Shown: piece after piece, positions 33,037-41,183 of the stretch
Layout of the letters: the number at the start of each line of letters is the position of its first letter
How positions within the stretch are numbered: the first letter of the stretch is position 1
Assembly (NCBI GenBank): GCA_947165895.1
Contig: CAMVCB010000005.1
Coordinates: 62,001 to 126,000, forward strand
DNA: 64,000 nucleotides
DNA from: an uncultured Treponema sp.
GTDB lineage: Bacteria > Spirochaetota > Spirochaetia > Treponematales > Treponemataceae
Direction of reading: 5' to 3'
Program-made: the position numbers and the translations under genes
Notes under the pieces: model-generated
The model's input: only the letters and a program-made list of their open reading frames with translations
Told to the model about the DNA's origin: nothing
Database searches by the model: none

Positions 33037-33200
33037 GCAGATGGGCGTACGCTTCATTGTGGGCGAAAACACAGGTCTTCGCATTTTTTGTGAAAGAAAT
33101 CCTGCGCCTTTCGCGAGCGAAAGACTCGGATTTCTTTTTATGGAAGGCTCCAAAAATGCTCACAATGTGTTTTGCCCCCAATTCCGCTTCCGCCCATCTG
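33037..33200. repeat. Family C nested palindromic repeat, copy 1 (MITE-like)
   Basis: 164 bp, with the same length and over 90% identity by eye to 59553-59716. The outer arms are GCAGATGGGCG/CGCCCATCTG, extended here to TGCC and GGCA. Inner arms include ATTGTGGGC with GCCCCCAAT, AAAACACA with TGTGTTTT, GCATTTTT with AAAAATGC, and AAATCC with GGATTT around a central TTTCGC..GCGAAA. It encodes nothing convincing. Confidence 0.8.
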
Positions 33201-33280
33201 AAGGCAAGTTGAATTAGAATGACTTTGCAGTCCCGCTCCGTTTGCGCCATTCTGGAGAAGTGTTTTTTATGTCGGTCTAC

Positions 33281-33309
33281 TATTCCGCTTCCGCCCATCT
33301 GAGGGTAAG
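33281..33309. repeat. Partial family C end
   Basis: TTCCGCTTCCGCCCATCTGA here repeats the right end of the adjacent full copy (33180-33208), differing at about three positions over 29 bp. It may be the remnant of another insertion or an aborted duplication just before the ABC-F gene's 3' end. Confidence 0.6.
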
Positions 33310-33326
33310 CTCCCTGCTAATGTTTT

Positions 33327-35456
33327 CTATGCCAGCTCTGCCAGTTCTGACCATCGCGCGTATTTTTCTTCAAGGCGTGCGGAAAGCTCCTTGTATTTTT
33401 CACCGGCGGTGCGGGCGGTTTCAAAATCGCTGGAGGACATTTTTTCTTCCAGGGCTTTCTGTTCGGCTTCCAGGGCTGGGATTTCGGCATCCAGCTGTTC
33501 GAATTCACGCTGCTCTTTGAAGGAGAGCTTTTTCTTTGGGGCAGCCGGGGGCGTTGCGGGGGCCTCCCCCGCAGAGAGGGTAGCGGAAGACTGCGAAGCA
33601 GGCTGGAGCGAGGGGGAGACTTCCCCCTTTGTTGCCGTCGCAGGCTGTTGATTTTTAGCTTTTCCTAGTTCTTCCCTATACTCAACGTATTCGCTGCATT
33701 TTCCTACAAAGCCTGAGATGCTGCCGTCGTCTTCAAGGATGAAGAGGGTGTCGGCGCATTTGTCCATGAAGTAGCGGTCGTGGCTTACCAGGAGCAGACA
33801 GCCCTCGTAGCCCATCAAAAACTGTTCCAGAATGTTCATCGTGAAGATGTCAAAGTCGTTGGTAGGCTCGTCAAGTACAAGAAAGTTGGGATTTTGAAGC
33901 AGCAGGCGGACCAGATAGAGCTTTTTGCGTTCGCCGCCGCTGAGGGTGCTGACCGGGGAATGCTGGATTTTTCCTTCAAAACCGAATTCTTCCAGAAATT
34001 TGGTGGCGCTGACTTCTTTTTTGCCATCGTTTAAGGTCATGCGTTCAGCTGCTTCCTTTATGTATTCAAGGACGGTGAGGCTTGTGTCTTTAAAAACCGG
34101 GTTCTGGGTGTAGTAGCCGAAGCTGGTGTTTACGCCTGTATCGATTGTGCCTGTGTCGGGAGCCAGCTGGCCGGTTATTATGTTGAGCAGGGTTGATTTT
34201 CCGCTTCCGTTGTCCCCGAAAATGCCGATTTTTTCACCCTTTGTGAATTTGTAGGAGAAATTCTTAATTACTGGTGTGCCTTCTGCCTTGCCGGCGAATC
34301 CTGCTCCCGTCGTAATCCTTTCACCATCTTCAGCATTTGTAACGGGAGCCACGAGTTTTTGATTCTCAAAAACTCGCCTTGAATGTTCCGTTGCAAACCC
34401 CTTAGGATAATATTTACTTATGTTGTGGAGTTCCAGGACTTTTCCGCCAAGGCGGCGGCCTTTTACTTCGAAGGTGAAGCCCTTGTCGGCGGCGAATTTT
34501 TCTCGGTTTATCAGCTGCATGTCTCGCTGGATTCGGGCTTTAGCCTTTGTTCCGCGGGCGCAGGGACCTCGTAAAAGCCAGTCGCGTTCAAAGCGGAGGA
34601 CTGATTCAATCCGGCGCTCAGTGTTTGCTTCTATTTCTGCTTCTGTTTCCTTTTTTTCAAGATACTGGCTGTAGTTTCCCTCGTAAAGCTTGATTTTTCC
34701 CCGGGCCAGCTCGTAAATGTTTGTGCAGACTGCGTCCAGAAACCAGCGGTCGTGGGTTACCATGAGAAGTGAGCGCTTCATGTCGTGCAGGTAATTCTGC
34801 AGCCAGCTGATTGTGGAGATGTCCAGATGGTTGGTCGGTTCGTCAAGAAGCAGAAGCTTTGTATCTTCTACCAGAACCTGGGCAAGGGCGACTTTTTTTA
34901 TCATTCCGCCACTCAGAGTTCCCATTTTTCTTTCCATATCGTGGATGCCGAGAACTCCGAGAATTGAAGCAATCTGGGCTTCGTAATCCCAGAGCTGGAG
35001 CTTATCCATTTTTTCCATGGCGGAGTTGTAGGCTTTCTGGGCTTTTTCTGTGCTGCCTGCCCATGCGCTGGTGCCACCTTCCCCTGTGGTAGTGCCACCT
35101 TCCCCGGCACCAGCGTCACCTTCCGCGCCCGCGAGTGCTTCGCATGCCAGCTGATATTCGCGGATTACGTTCAGCTTTGGTGATTTGCTTTTGAAAATAT
35201 GGTCGCGGATTGTGTCTTCCGGCTTGTATGCAGGATTCTGGGGCAAAAATGAAATGCCGCAGTCCCGGTTTATTGTGATATTTCCTTCGTCTGGCTGCAA
35301 TATGCCTGCGATTGTGTTCAAAAGAGTTGATTTTCCGCAGCCGTTGCGTCCTATGAGGGCAGCTTTTTCGCCTTCCTGAATGCCAAATGTAACGCCGGTA
35401 AAAAGCGGTTTTTCCCGTCCGATTTTTGCAAGATTATTGATTGAAAGAAGATTCAT
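33327..35456 (-). CDS. ABC-F family ATPase, Uup-like, with three in-frame repeat-type insertions
   Basis: A 709-residue protein with two ATPase domains. Walker A is at 36-43 (GRNGCGKS) and 413-420 (GDNGSGKS), signatures are LSGGM at 181-185 and LSGGE near 502, and Walker B is LLLLDEPTNHLD and LVLDEPTNDFD. A C-terminal coiled coil (about 645-709) is typical of Uup. ABC-F proteins act on ribosomes, and Uup is linked to transposon excision. It is longer than usual because of three inserts: residues 108-135 (GAGEGG-type repeats), 361-385 (family A element) and about 610-639 (family B element). None breaks the frame. The last is in the linker before the coiled coil. Confidence 0.86.
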   Translation of the reverse strand: MNLLSINNLAKIGREKPLFTGVTFGIQEGEKAALIGRNGCGKSTLLNTIAGILQPDEGNITINRDCGISFLPQNPAYKPEDTIRDHIFKSKSPKLNVIREYQLACEALAGAEGDAGAGEGGTTTGEGGTSAWAGSTEKAQKAYNSAMEKMDKLQLWDYEAQIASILGVLGIHDMERKMGTLSGGMIKKVALAQVLVEDTKLLLLDEPTNHLDISTISWLQNYLHDMKRSLLMVTHDRWFLDAVCTNIYELARGKIKLYEGNYSQYLEKKETEAEIEANTERRIESVLRFERDWLLRGPCARGTKAKARIQRDMQLINREKFAADKGFTFEVKGRRLGGKVLELHNISKYYPKGFATEHSRRVFENQKLVAPVTNAEDGERITTGAGFAGKAEGTPVIKNFSYKFTKGEKIGIFGDNGSGKSTLLNIITGQLAPDTGTIDTGVNTSFGYYTQNPVFKDTSLTVLEYIKEAAERMTLNDGKKEVSATKFLEEFGFEGKIQHSPVSTLSGGERKKLYLVRLLLQNPNFLVLDEPTNDFDIFTMNILEQFLMGYEGCLLLVSHDRYFMDKCADTLFILEDDGSISGFVGKCSEYVEYREELGKAKNQQPATATKGEVSPSLQPASQSSATLSAGEAPATPPAAPKKKLSFKEQREFEQLDAEIPALEAEQKALEEKMSSSDFETARTAGEKYKELSARLEEKYARWSELAELA
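33555..33627 (-). repeat. Family B two-hairpin repeat, copy 2, inside the ABC-F gene
   Basis: Hairpins TGCGGGGG/CCCCCGCA (33555-33573) and GGGGGA/TCCCCC (33612-33627) flank GAGAGGGTAGCGGAAGACTG, matching the reverse complement of 3033-3121. It is read in frame as part of the linker before the C-terminal coiled coil (about residues 610-639). Confidence 0.7.
34303..34376 (-). repeat. Family A palindromic repeat, copy 3, inside the ABC-F gene
   Basis: Stem GCTCCCGT/ACGGGAGC (34303-34310, 34342-34349) encloses a loop beginning CGTAATCC and containing ACCATCTTC. Hairpin CGAGTTTTTGA-TTC-TCAAAAACTCG follows at 34352-34376. It is translated as residues about 361-385, between the two ATPase domains. 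Confidence 0.75.
35052..35135 (-). repeat. GGTGCCACCTTCCCC repeats encoding GEGG units inside the ABC-F gene
   Basis: GTGCCACCTTCCCC occurs twice and a third related unit follows. The tract is closed by a perfect CGCTGGTGCC/GGCACCAGCG inverted repeat. It encodes GAGEGGTTTGEGGTSAW at residues about 116-132 in the first ATPase domain. A similar GAGCCGGGGAAGGAGGCGCT occurs in rimO near 42410. Confidence 0.6.
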
Positions 35457-35470
35457 GGGAGTATTATATA

Positions 35471-35513
35471 GGTTATAGGGTTTAGGTTCTAGGTTTTAGG
35501 TTTTAGGTTCCAG
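35471..35513. repeat. TTTAGGTTCTAGG-type tandem repeat
   Basis: About four imperfect TTAGGTT(C/T)TAGG units lie between folA and the ABC-F gene, similar to 3001-3032. A TGTGTGTGTGTG run follows at about 35537. No function is apparent. Confidence 0.5.
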
Positions 35514-35564
35514 GCGGGGGCTGTAAGGGGAAGCTGTGTGTGTGTGTGGGAAAAAAGAAGACTT

Positions 35565-36131
35565 CTATTCTTTTGTGTAGGTGATGAAGTTCAGTTTAAC
35601 ACCATTTTCCAATATGCTTGAATGCTCGGATTCTGTGAAGGCGCTTTCCGGCAGCTGAGGAAAAAATGCGTCGCAGGGGTAGGCGGCTTCAATCTGAGTT
35701 GTGTAAATTGTTTCTGCTAACGGGATGCCTTCGCTGTAGATTTTCTGGCCGCCGCAGAGAAAAATCTGGGGCTGGGGAAGGAGAATTTGAGGGCGGAAGG
35801 GGGGCTTTTGAACGGGAAGGTTATTTTCGTTTGCTGTGAGGGCTTTTTCCCTTCCAGAATTAATTCTTTCTGCCAGTTCAATGGCTTCTTTCAGGCTTTG
35901 TACGGTGTAAAGATTTTCGCCTTCGAAGTTTTTTGTGGTCGAAACTACTATATTAACACGGCCTGGCAGGGGCTTTCCGAATTCTTCAAAGGTTTTGCGG
36001 CCAAAAATCACAAAGTTTCCTAAGGTCATCGTTTTGTAGTAGGCGCGGTCGGATGGAAAATCCCATACTATGCGGCCGTCTTTTCCGATTCCGCGATTTT
36101 TTTCAAAGGCTACAATTATTGCAATAGTCAT
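35565..36131 (-). CDS. folA: Dihydrofolate reductase
   Basis: A 188-residue DHFR that reduces dihydrofolate with NADPH. Visible are IAIIVAFEKNRGIGKDGRIVWDFPSDRAYYK (the Trp and the acidic residue Asp near 26 that binds substrate), the VIFGRKTFEEF segment and the IFLCGGQKIY segment with GG for cofactor binding. Between the last two is an unusually long stretch (about residues 92-120, SGREKALTANENNLPVQKPP), roughly 25 residues more than typical. The ATG at 36131 is used; the TTG at 36137 is too close to AGGA. It lies downstream of the FlgN-like gene with a family A copy just before its ribosome binding site. Confidence 0.88.
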   Translation of the reverse strand: MTIAIIVAFEKNRGIGKDGRIVWDFPSDRAYYKTMTLGNFVIFGRKTFEEFGKPLPGRVNIVVSTTKNFEGENLYTVQSLKEAIELAERINSGREKALTANENNLPVQKPPFRPQILLPQPQIFLCGGQKIYSEGIPLAETIYTTQIEAAYPCDAFFPQLPESAFTESEHSSILENGVKLNFITYTKE

Positions 36132-36147
36132 AGACAAAATCCTGCTA

Positions 36148-36221
36148 TCAACTTTTCGCAGAAAAGTTGACTGATGCGGCTGGAGATGCTGACGCTGTAA
36201 GGTAAATTTTTAGCCGCATCA
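36148..36221 (+). repeat. Family A palindromic repeat, copy 4
   Basis: Hairpin TCAACTTTTC-GCA-GAAAAGTTGA (36148-36170), then stem TGATGCGGCT/AGCCGCATCA (36172-36181, 36212-36221) closing a 30 nt loop. The TGA stop of the FlgN-like gene on the minus strand (36219-36221) lies within the stem. Confidence 0.78.
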
Positions 36222-36704
36222 AGCCTCTACTTCAACCATCTGGCTGACAGGCTGCTTCTGGGCGTAAACACTGTGAAGGTTTTTGTAAGGATTTTTGAGA
36301 CCCGCAAGCTGTATTTTAATCTGACCGATGTGAACCTTAAGAAGCTCGCGGTTGATTTTATTCTGGGTAAGCACCCTTTCCTGCAAATCTGTCAGATCCT
36401 GCTGCAGGCTTTCTATTGTCTTCTGATCATCACTTGCGGCTGCCTCTCCGGCCCTTACAGAATTGTACATCTGGCGCATAGGCACAACAACCTTCTGCAG
36501 ATTGATGATGTTTTTTACAACCTGCTGTTCAAGTTCTGTGTGGGCAAGCAGGGCTTCTGTATTTTCGCTGGAAATGGAATCCTGCTGTTTTTCGAGCACA
36601 GTAAGATATTCGCGGAATTTTCCCCTCTGCTGTTCAAGTAAAGTCCTGAATCTGCGTAAAATTGCCACCCTTTCGTTTAATTCTTCCTGTGAAATTTCTG
36701 CCAT
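36219..36704 (-). CDS. FlgN-like flagellar chaperone candidate
   Basis: A 161-residue, almost wholly helical coiled-coil protein (heptads from about residue 4 to 130) without signal peptide. It follows fliS after 3 bp and its size and helicity fit the FlgN export-chaperone type, which holds hook-filament junction proteins. Sequence similarity to FlgN is not strong by eye, so the name rests on fold and neighbour. Its stop codon lies in the stem of a family A repeat, so the natural C-terminus may have been trimmed or extended by it. Confidence 0.6.
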   Translation of the reverse strand: MAEISQEELNERVAILRRFRTLLEQQRGKFREYLTVLEKQQDSISSENTEALLAHTELEQQVVKNIINLQKVVVPMRQMYNSVRAGEAAASDDQKTIESLQQDLTDLQERVLTQNKINRELLKVHIGQIKIQLAGLKNPYKNLHSVYAQKQPVSQMVEVEA

Positions 36705-36707
36705 ATC

Positions 36708-37148
36708 TTATCCTTGAATATTCAATGCGCCGCGAACGTTTGCTGCCGGAGCATTGTTTGTACTGTTTGCAACAGTTCTCCATGATTCCAGAAGATCATT
36801 CATCATCGTAAGAACAGAATTAATCTTCGCCTTATCCTTTTTGATGGAAGCATCCAGCAGTTCCTCGTTAAAGAAAATATAGAGCGACATAAGGTTTTTT
36901 GCTATATCCCCGCCTTTTTCCATATCAAGCGAAACCTGAAGCTCAGTGATTATAGCCTGTGCCTTCTGCAGAAATTTTCCAAATCCTTCTATATTAGAGG
37001 CTTTTACAGTGCCGTCATTTTCAAAAAGATTGATTGCACCCTTCAGATTTTTAACTGCTCCCTCGTAAAGAAGTACAACAAGACGTCCCTGGCTGGCAGT
37101 GGTAACATTGTTTTTCTGGTATGCGGAATAAGCATTTTGATATGCCAT
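36708..37148 (-). CDS. fliS: Flagellar export chaperone FliS
   Basis: A 146-residue FliS, which binds the C-terminus of flagellin and prevents early polymerisation in the cytoplasm. The N-terminal YQNAYSAYQKNNVTTASQGRLVVLLYEGAVKNL pattern is characteristic, and the rest is a helical bundle ending in LLESWRTVAN. Presence of fliS and a FlgN-like gene agrees with periplasmic flagella of a spirochaete. It is divergent from ftsH. A ribosome binding site (GGAGG-type, AGGAGGTTAAG) precedes the start. Confidence 0.9.
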   Translation of the reverse strand: MAYQNAYSAYQKNNVTTASQGRLVVLLYEGAVKNLKGAINLFENDGTVKASNIEGFGKFLQKAQAIITELQVSLDMEKGGDIAKNLMSLYIFFNEELLDASIKKDKAKINSVLTMMNDLLESWRTVANSTNNAPAANVRGALNIQG

Positions 37149-37235
37149 TTTACTTAACCTCCTGTGGATTTAGCTTTACATACTTTATCGCTTTTATCTT
37201 CGGCAGTTTAATTTTCTACTTTAGAGTTTTTTTTA

Positions 37236-37264
37236 TGGAAAAAAAGATATTTAATTAGTATATT
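37236..37264 (+). promoter_or_regulatory. Candidate promoter for ftsH giving a leaderless transcript
   Basis: TGGAAA (37236-37241), a 17 bp spacer, then TATATT (37259-37264). The predicted start falls at the ftsH ATG (37271). No Shine-Dalgarno exists in the 25 bp before the ATG. Confidence 0.4.
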
Positions 37265-37270
37265 AAATCT

Positions 37271-39283
37271 ATGGCAGAAAATCAGAACTTGGACAATAAA
37301 AACGAAAAAAATGATGACAACGATCCCTACAAATTCTTCAAATTTATGGGACCGGAAGATGATAACAATAAAAAGAATAATAAGCGCCGTGGTGACGGAA
37401 AATTCCCTTTCTGGCCTATTCTTCTTGTAATCCTTTTTGGCCTTGCCGTAATGGATATGTTCGTTTTTCAAAAATCAGACGGACTTGTAGATTATTCCGA
37501 TTTTAAGGACATGATTGAAAAAGGTCAGATTGTTTCGGTTGAAATCGGCGAAAACTACTTTGTAGGTTACGGCCCTGAGCGGGTAAACGATAATTCTTCT
37601 ACAAAAGGAATTCAGCTTTTCCCTGTGACTCAGAAAAGCAGCCGCCTTTATAAAACTGCTGCAGTTTTACTTCCTTCTTTTCTGGAATTGCTGGACAGTC
37701 ATAATGTTCATTACAAATTTGTTTTCCAGAAGCATGGTTATCTTATGCAGCTTCTTGTTAACCTTATCATTCCTTTTGGAATTATTTTCCTCATGTACTT
37801 CTTCCTCTTCCGCAAAATGGGCGGAGGCGGCGGTGGAATGGGCAGCATTTTCAATGTGGGCTCAAGCCGTGCCAAGGTTGTTGAAGAAGGAAAAATCAAG
37901 ACCCGCTTTACTGATGTTGCCGGTGTTGATGAAGCAAAAGACGAGCTTGTTGAGGTTGTAGACTTCTTAAAGCAGCCTAAAAAATATACTGATATCGGCG
38001 GTAAGATTCCTAAGGGCGTTTTACTGGTAGGTGATCCTGGAACCGGTAAAACTCTTCTTGCCCGCGCTGTTGCGGGTGAGGCCGGAGTTCCATTCTTCAG
38101 CATTTCCGGCTCTGACTTTGTTGAAATGTTTGTCGGCGTTGGTGCTTCCCGCGTCCGCGATCTTTTCCGCCAGGCCCGCGATAAGGCTCCTTGTATAATC
38201 TTTATTGATGAAATTGATGCCCTTGCAAAATCCCGTGCCAACGGCTTCAGCTCTAACGATGAGCGTGAGCAGACCTTGAATCAGCTGCTTGTTGAAATGG
38301 ACGGCTTTGACAACGACAAGGGTCTTATCGTTCTTGCCGCAACCAATCGTGTTGATGTTCTTGACCCTGCTATTTTGCGACCGGGCCGCTTTGACCGCCA
38401 GGTTCCTGTTGAAAAACCTGATGTAAAGGGCCGCGAAGAGGTTCTTAGAATCCACGCAAAGAACGTTAAGCTTGATGATGATGTTGATTTTTCTTCTATA
38501 GCACACGGAACAACCGGTTTTGCCGGAGCTGACCTGGCAAACGTTGTAAACGAAGCCGCTTTACTCGCAGTCCGCAACGGCCGCAAGAAAGTTACGATGG
38601 AAGATTTTAATGATGCTATCGATAAGGTAAGCATTGGTCTTAAAAAGAAGAGCCGCAAGGACAACGAAAAGCAGATGCGCCTTACTTCCGTACACGAAAC
38701 AGGTCATGCTCTTGTCGGTGCCTTTACTCCAGACCATCCTCCTGTAAATAAGATTACGGTTGTGCCTCGTTCTCATGGAGTTGGCGGCTATACCCAGTAC
38801 CGTGAAGAAGATGAAGAAAAGTTCTGCATGACCCGTAAGGATATGATGAATGAAGTTGACGTTTGCCTTGGCGGACGCGCTGCCGAAGAAATCATCCTTG
38901 GTGATATTTCTACCGGCGCTTCAAATGATATTGCCCGTGCAACTTCAATCATCAAAGATATGATTACAGTTTATGGTATGAGCGACCGCTTTAAGAACAT
39001 GACTTTGGGAAAGGGTGTTCTTGGAAACCGGGGCGGCGAGCCTAACCTTATCCGCGAGTTCTCTGAGCAGACTCAGAACTTTATTGATGAAGAAATTGCC
39101 CGAATTATGAACGAACGTTACGAGCATGTTCTAAAGATTTTGAGCGAGCACAAAGAACTCCTTGAATACATTGCCAACCGCCTTAAGGAAGTTGAAACAA
39201 TGGACGGCAAGGAATTCTATGAGATTGTAAAGGGTGAGCAGCATTGCAAAGAAATAACTTCTGGGGAAAATGTTGAGAACTAG
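37271..39283 (+). CDS. ftsH: ATP-dependent zinc metalloprotease FtsH
   Basis: A 670-residue membrane protease. After an Asp/Asn-rich N-terminus come a membrane segment at about 53-70, a periplasmic domain, and a second segment at about 158-178. The AAA+ domain has Walker A GDPGTGKT near 254, Walker B IIFIDEID near 309 and the second region of homology near 360. The protease domain has zinc motif HETGH (His475, Glu476, His479). The family degrades misfolded membrane proteins and some regulators. The start has no ribosome binding site, see the promoter entry. Confidence 0.94.
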   Translation: MAENQNLDNKNEKNDDNDPYKFFKFMGPEDDNNKKNNKRRGDGKFPFWPILLVILFGLAVMDMFVFQKSDGLVDYSDFKDMIEKGQIVSVEIGENYFVGYGPERVNDNSSTKGIQLFPVTQKSSRLYKTAAVLLPSFLELLDSHNVHYKFVFQKHGYLMQLLVNLIIPFGIIFLMYFFLFRKMGGGGGGMGSIFNVGSSRAKVVEEGKIKTRFTDVAGVDEAKDELVEVVDFLKQPKKYTDIGGKIPKGVLLVGDPGTGKTLLARAVAGEAGVPFFSISGSDFVEMFVGVGASRVRDLFRQARDKAPCIIFIDEIDALAKSRANGFSSNDEREQTLNQLLVEMDGFDNDKGLIVLAATNRVDVLDPAILRPGRFDRQVPVEKPDVKGREEVLRIHAKNVKLDDDVDFSSIAHGTTGFAGADLANVVNEAALLAVRNGRKKVTMEDFNDAIDKVSIGLKKKSRKDNEKQMRLTSVHETGHALVGAFTPDHPPVNKITVVPRSHGVGGYTQYREEDEEKFCMTRKDMMNEVDVCLGGRAAEEIILGDISTGASNDIARATSIIKDMITVYGMSDRFKNMTLGKGVLGNRGGEPNLIREFSEQTQNFIDEEIARIMNERYEHVLKILSEHKELLEYIANRLKEVETMDGKEFYEIVKGEQHCKEITSGENVEN

Positions 39284-39305
39284 GAGCCGAGTGGGACGCA
39301 GGCAT

Positions 39306-39378
39306 ACAAAGGTCGTAATGCCTGCTACCAACTTCCGAATGAGCCGAACCTTTGTTTAACTTCCGCGGTGCGGAAGTT
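39306..39378 (-). repeat. Family A palindromic repeat, copy 5
   Basis: Stem ACAAAGGT/ACCTTTGT (39306-39313, 39348-39355) encloses a 34 nt loop starting CGTAATGCC. Hairpin AACTTCCGC-GGT-GCGGAAGTT follows at 39358-39378. It lies 22 bp after the ftsH stop, with the same GTGGGACGCAG flank as the 7265 copy. Its last bases begin the -35 of the lolA promoter. Confidence 0.78.
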
Positions 39379-39405
39379 GCAGGAATAAGCATATTTTATT
39401 ATAAT
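39377..39405 (+). promoter_or_regulatory. Promoter of lolA, leaderless, partly supplied by a repeat
   Basis: TTGCAG (39377-39382), a 17 bp spacer, then perfect TATAAT (39400-39405). The start would be about 39412, 2 nt before the ATG. There is no ribosome binding site. Confidence 0.55.
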
Positions 39406-39413
39406 TATTTCCT

Positions 39414-40079
39414 ATGAAAAAACTTTTATTGGCAGTCTGCGCCTTCTTTTCTGCATCGCTTTTTGCGCAGAACATTACTACTGCAAGCGCATATTTTAAG
39501 ACAATTTCTGAATATTACGGTTCTATAAAAGATTACGAAGTTGATTTTGAAATTAAGGTAGACAAAGAAGAATCTGCCGGAAAGCTTTCTTACAAGGCTC
39601 CGGATCTTGTGCGCATGGATTATACAAACCCGGAAGAGCAGGTTATCGTTTTTAACGGTTCAATGCTGACAATTTATCTGCCGGGGTCAAATGCAATCCT
39701 TCAGCAGGATGTAAACACAAGCGGAAACAATGCAAACACTCTTGCTACACCTCAGGGACTTGCCCTTTTGAGCCGCTATTACACTGTTGCCTACGAAACA
39801 AGCCAGAACGCAGAGCCTCTTGATGCTGATTCAGATGAAATGGTGATTAAGTTCATGCTCACAAGAAAAACAGCTTCTGAAGCCTTCCGTTCTATTAAAA
39901 TCTGTGTAAATGAGCAGACAAAACTGATTCGTCGCGTTGAAGCTGTAACTCCAAAGGGTGAAAATTTCGTTTTTGATTTTTACGACTATAAACTCAATCA
40001 GAATATTACAGACCAGCGTTTTATTTATGACGCACCTTCGTCTGCAAATAATTACAATAATTTCTTGTTTTCGGAGTAA
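39414..40079 (+). CDS. LolA-like outer membrane lipoprotein carrier
   Basis: A 221-residue periplasmic protein with signal peptide (about 1-18, ending SLFAQ). The mature part shows the LolA pattern: repeated beta strands around KAPDLVRMDYTNPEEQVIVFNGSMLTIY (about 62-90) and the hydrophobic half-barrel. LolA carries lipoproteins across the periplasm, and spirochaetes are rich in them. The RodZ-like gene follows after 3 bp, so they share a transcript. The assignment rests on family pattern and size. Confidence 0.8.
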   Translation: MKKLLLAVCAFFSASLFAQNITTASAYFKTISEYYGSIKDYEVDFEIKVDKEESAGKLSYKAPDLVRMDYTNPEEQVIVFNGSMLTIYLPGSNAILQQDVNTSGNNANTLATPQGLALLSRYYTVAYETSQNAEPLDADSDEMVIKFMLTRKTASEAFRSIKICVNEQTKLIRRVEAVTPKGENFVFDFYDYKLNQNITDQRFIYDAPSSANNYNNFLFSE

Positions 40080-40082
40080 AAG

Positions 40083-41183
40083 ATGGAAAGCTACGGCGCA
40101 CTGCTAAAAAAAACACGAGAAGCAAAAAACGGCGATCTTGATTTAATTGCACACGAGATTTCCATTGAAAAACGTTATCTTATCGGTTTGGAAGAAGAGG
40201 ATGATTCCGCTCTTCCGGGTAGTGCTTACCTTAAAGGCTTTTTACGTAACTATGCAATTTATCTGGAGCTTGATCCGGAATATGTGCTCAAGCTTTATCA
40301 CAATAAGGAATTACAGGAGTCCGGAGTTCCGGAGGGACTTTACGAGCCCATCCGCTCTACAAGAAATCTCCTTCCGGTTATAATCCCTGTTGCCCTTCTG
40401 GTTTGTATCATCGGAATTATTTCTTCACTTTTAATCGTCAAAAAATACAACATCAAGGATGATAATGTTGTTGTATCAAGTAAGCTTAAAAACCGTTCCT
40501 TTGAGCTTACAGATAAAAAGTTCCAGCAGCGTGTTTACAAGGGAGATCAGTTCTTAATCCCTACAGGAAACAATAATCAGATTGTTGTAAATGTAAGCAG
40601 CACTCTTAAAAGTCTGGGACTTGCAATGCCAAGCGGAACCTACTACGTAGATCTTTCCGAGGAATCTGAGCTGGATGTCGATGGAGACAATGCTTCTGAC
40701 CTCATTGTTTATGTTTCTGATATTTCTTCTACCGATGAAAGCCGTGGTGCCGAGGTTAGTATTCTGCTCTATCATGGACTTGCCGGTCAGGAATCTGCGC
40801 TCAGCGATGCTGATGTTGCAAACATTACTGCCGCATCTGAGGTTAATCCAAAGCATATTCAGCGCGTTCTTGTTGAAGATAACCGTGCCTATCCGTTTAC
40901 AATCAATGCAAACTTCCGCGATGCATGTCTCTTCCGCGACAAGGTTGACCGCGAGCGTTCTGTTGAAGGCTATTTTGCCAAGGGCGACCTCTTCACGGCA
41001 ACTCCTCACAATGGAATCCGCCTGTGGATGTCTAACTCAAACTCTGTTAAGTTTACTATTATTGCTGATTCACGCACTTACGACCTTGAAATGGGTGCCG
41101 CCGGCAAAGTTCTGGTAGAAGACATCAAGTGGATTAAGGATACCGACGGTAAATATAAGCTGGTGGTTATTGAAATTGACTAA
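40083..41183 (+). CDS. RodZ-like helix-turn-helix membrane protein
   Basis: A 366-residue protein. Residues 1-70 are an XRE-type helix-turn-helix of the RodZ kind (YGALLKKTREAKNGDLDLIAHEISIEKRYLIGLEEED, then GSAYLKGFLRNYAIYLELDPEYVL). A single membrane segment lies at about 97-120, with the rest outside in the periplasm. RodZ links MreB to the cell envelope. The periplasmic part (about 125-366) is beta-rich and longer than usual. The rimO start overlaps its end by 14 bp. Confidence 0.82.
   Translation: MESYGALLKKTREAKNGDLDLIAHEISIEKRYLIGLEEEDDSALPGSAYLKGFLRNYAIYLELDPEYVLKLYHNKELQESGVPEGLYEPIRSTRNLLPVIIPVALLVCIIGIISSLLIVKKYNIKDDNVVVSSKLKNRSFELTDKKFQQRVYKGDQFLIPTGNNNQIVVNVSSTLKSLGLAMPSGTYYVDLSEESELDVDGDNASDLIVYVSDISSTDESRGAEVSILLYHGLAGQESALSDADVANITAASEVNPKHIQRVLVEDNRAYPFTINANFRDACLFRDKVDRERSVEGYFAKGDLFTATPHNGIRLWMSNSNSVKFTIIADSRTYDLEMGAAGKVLVEDIKWIKDTDGKYKLVVIEID

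Noticed and set aside
33026..33217. Short open frame encoding a 63-residue peptide (begins MHLPQMGVRF)
   Set aside because: It lies wholly inside family C, and a similar peptide arises from the other copy at 59551-59745, but the frames diverge by frameshift in the second half. No ribosome binding site; a product of the repeat, not a gene.
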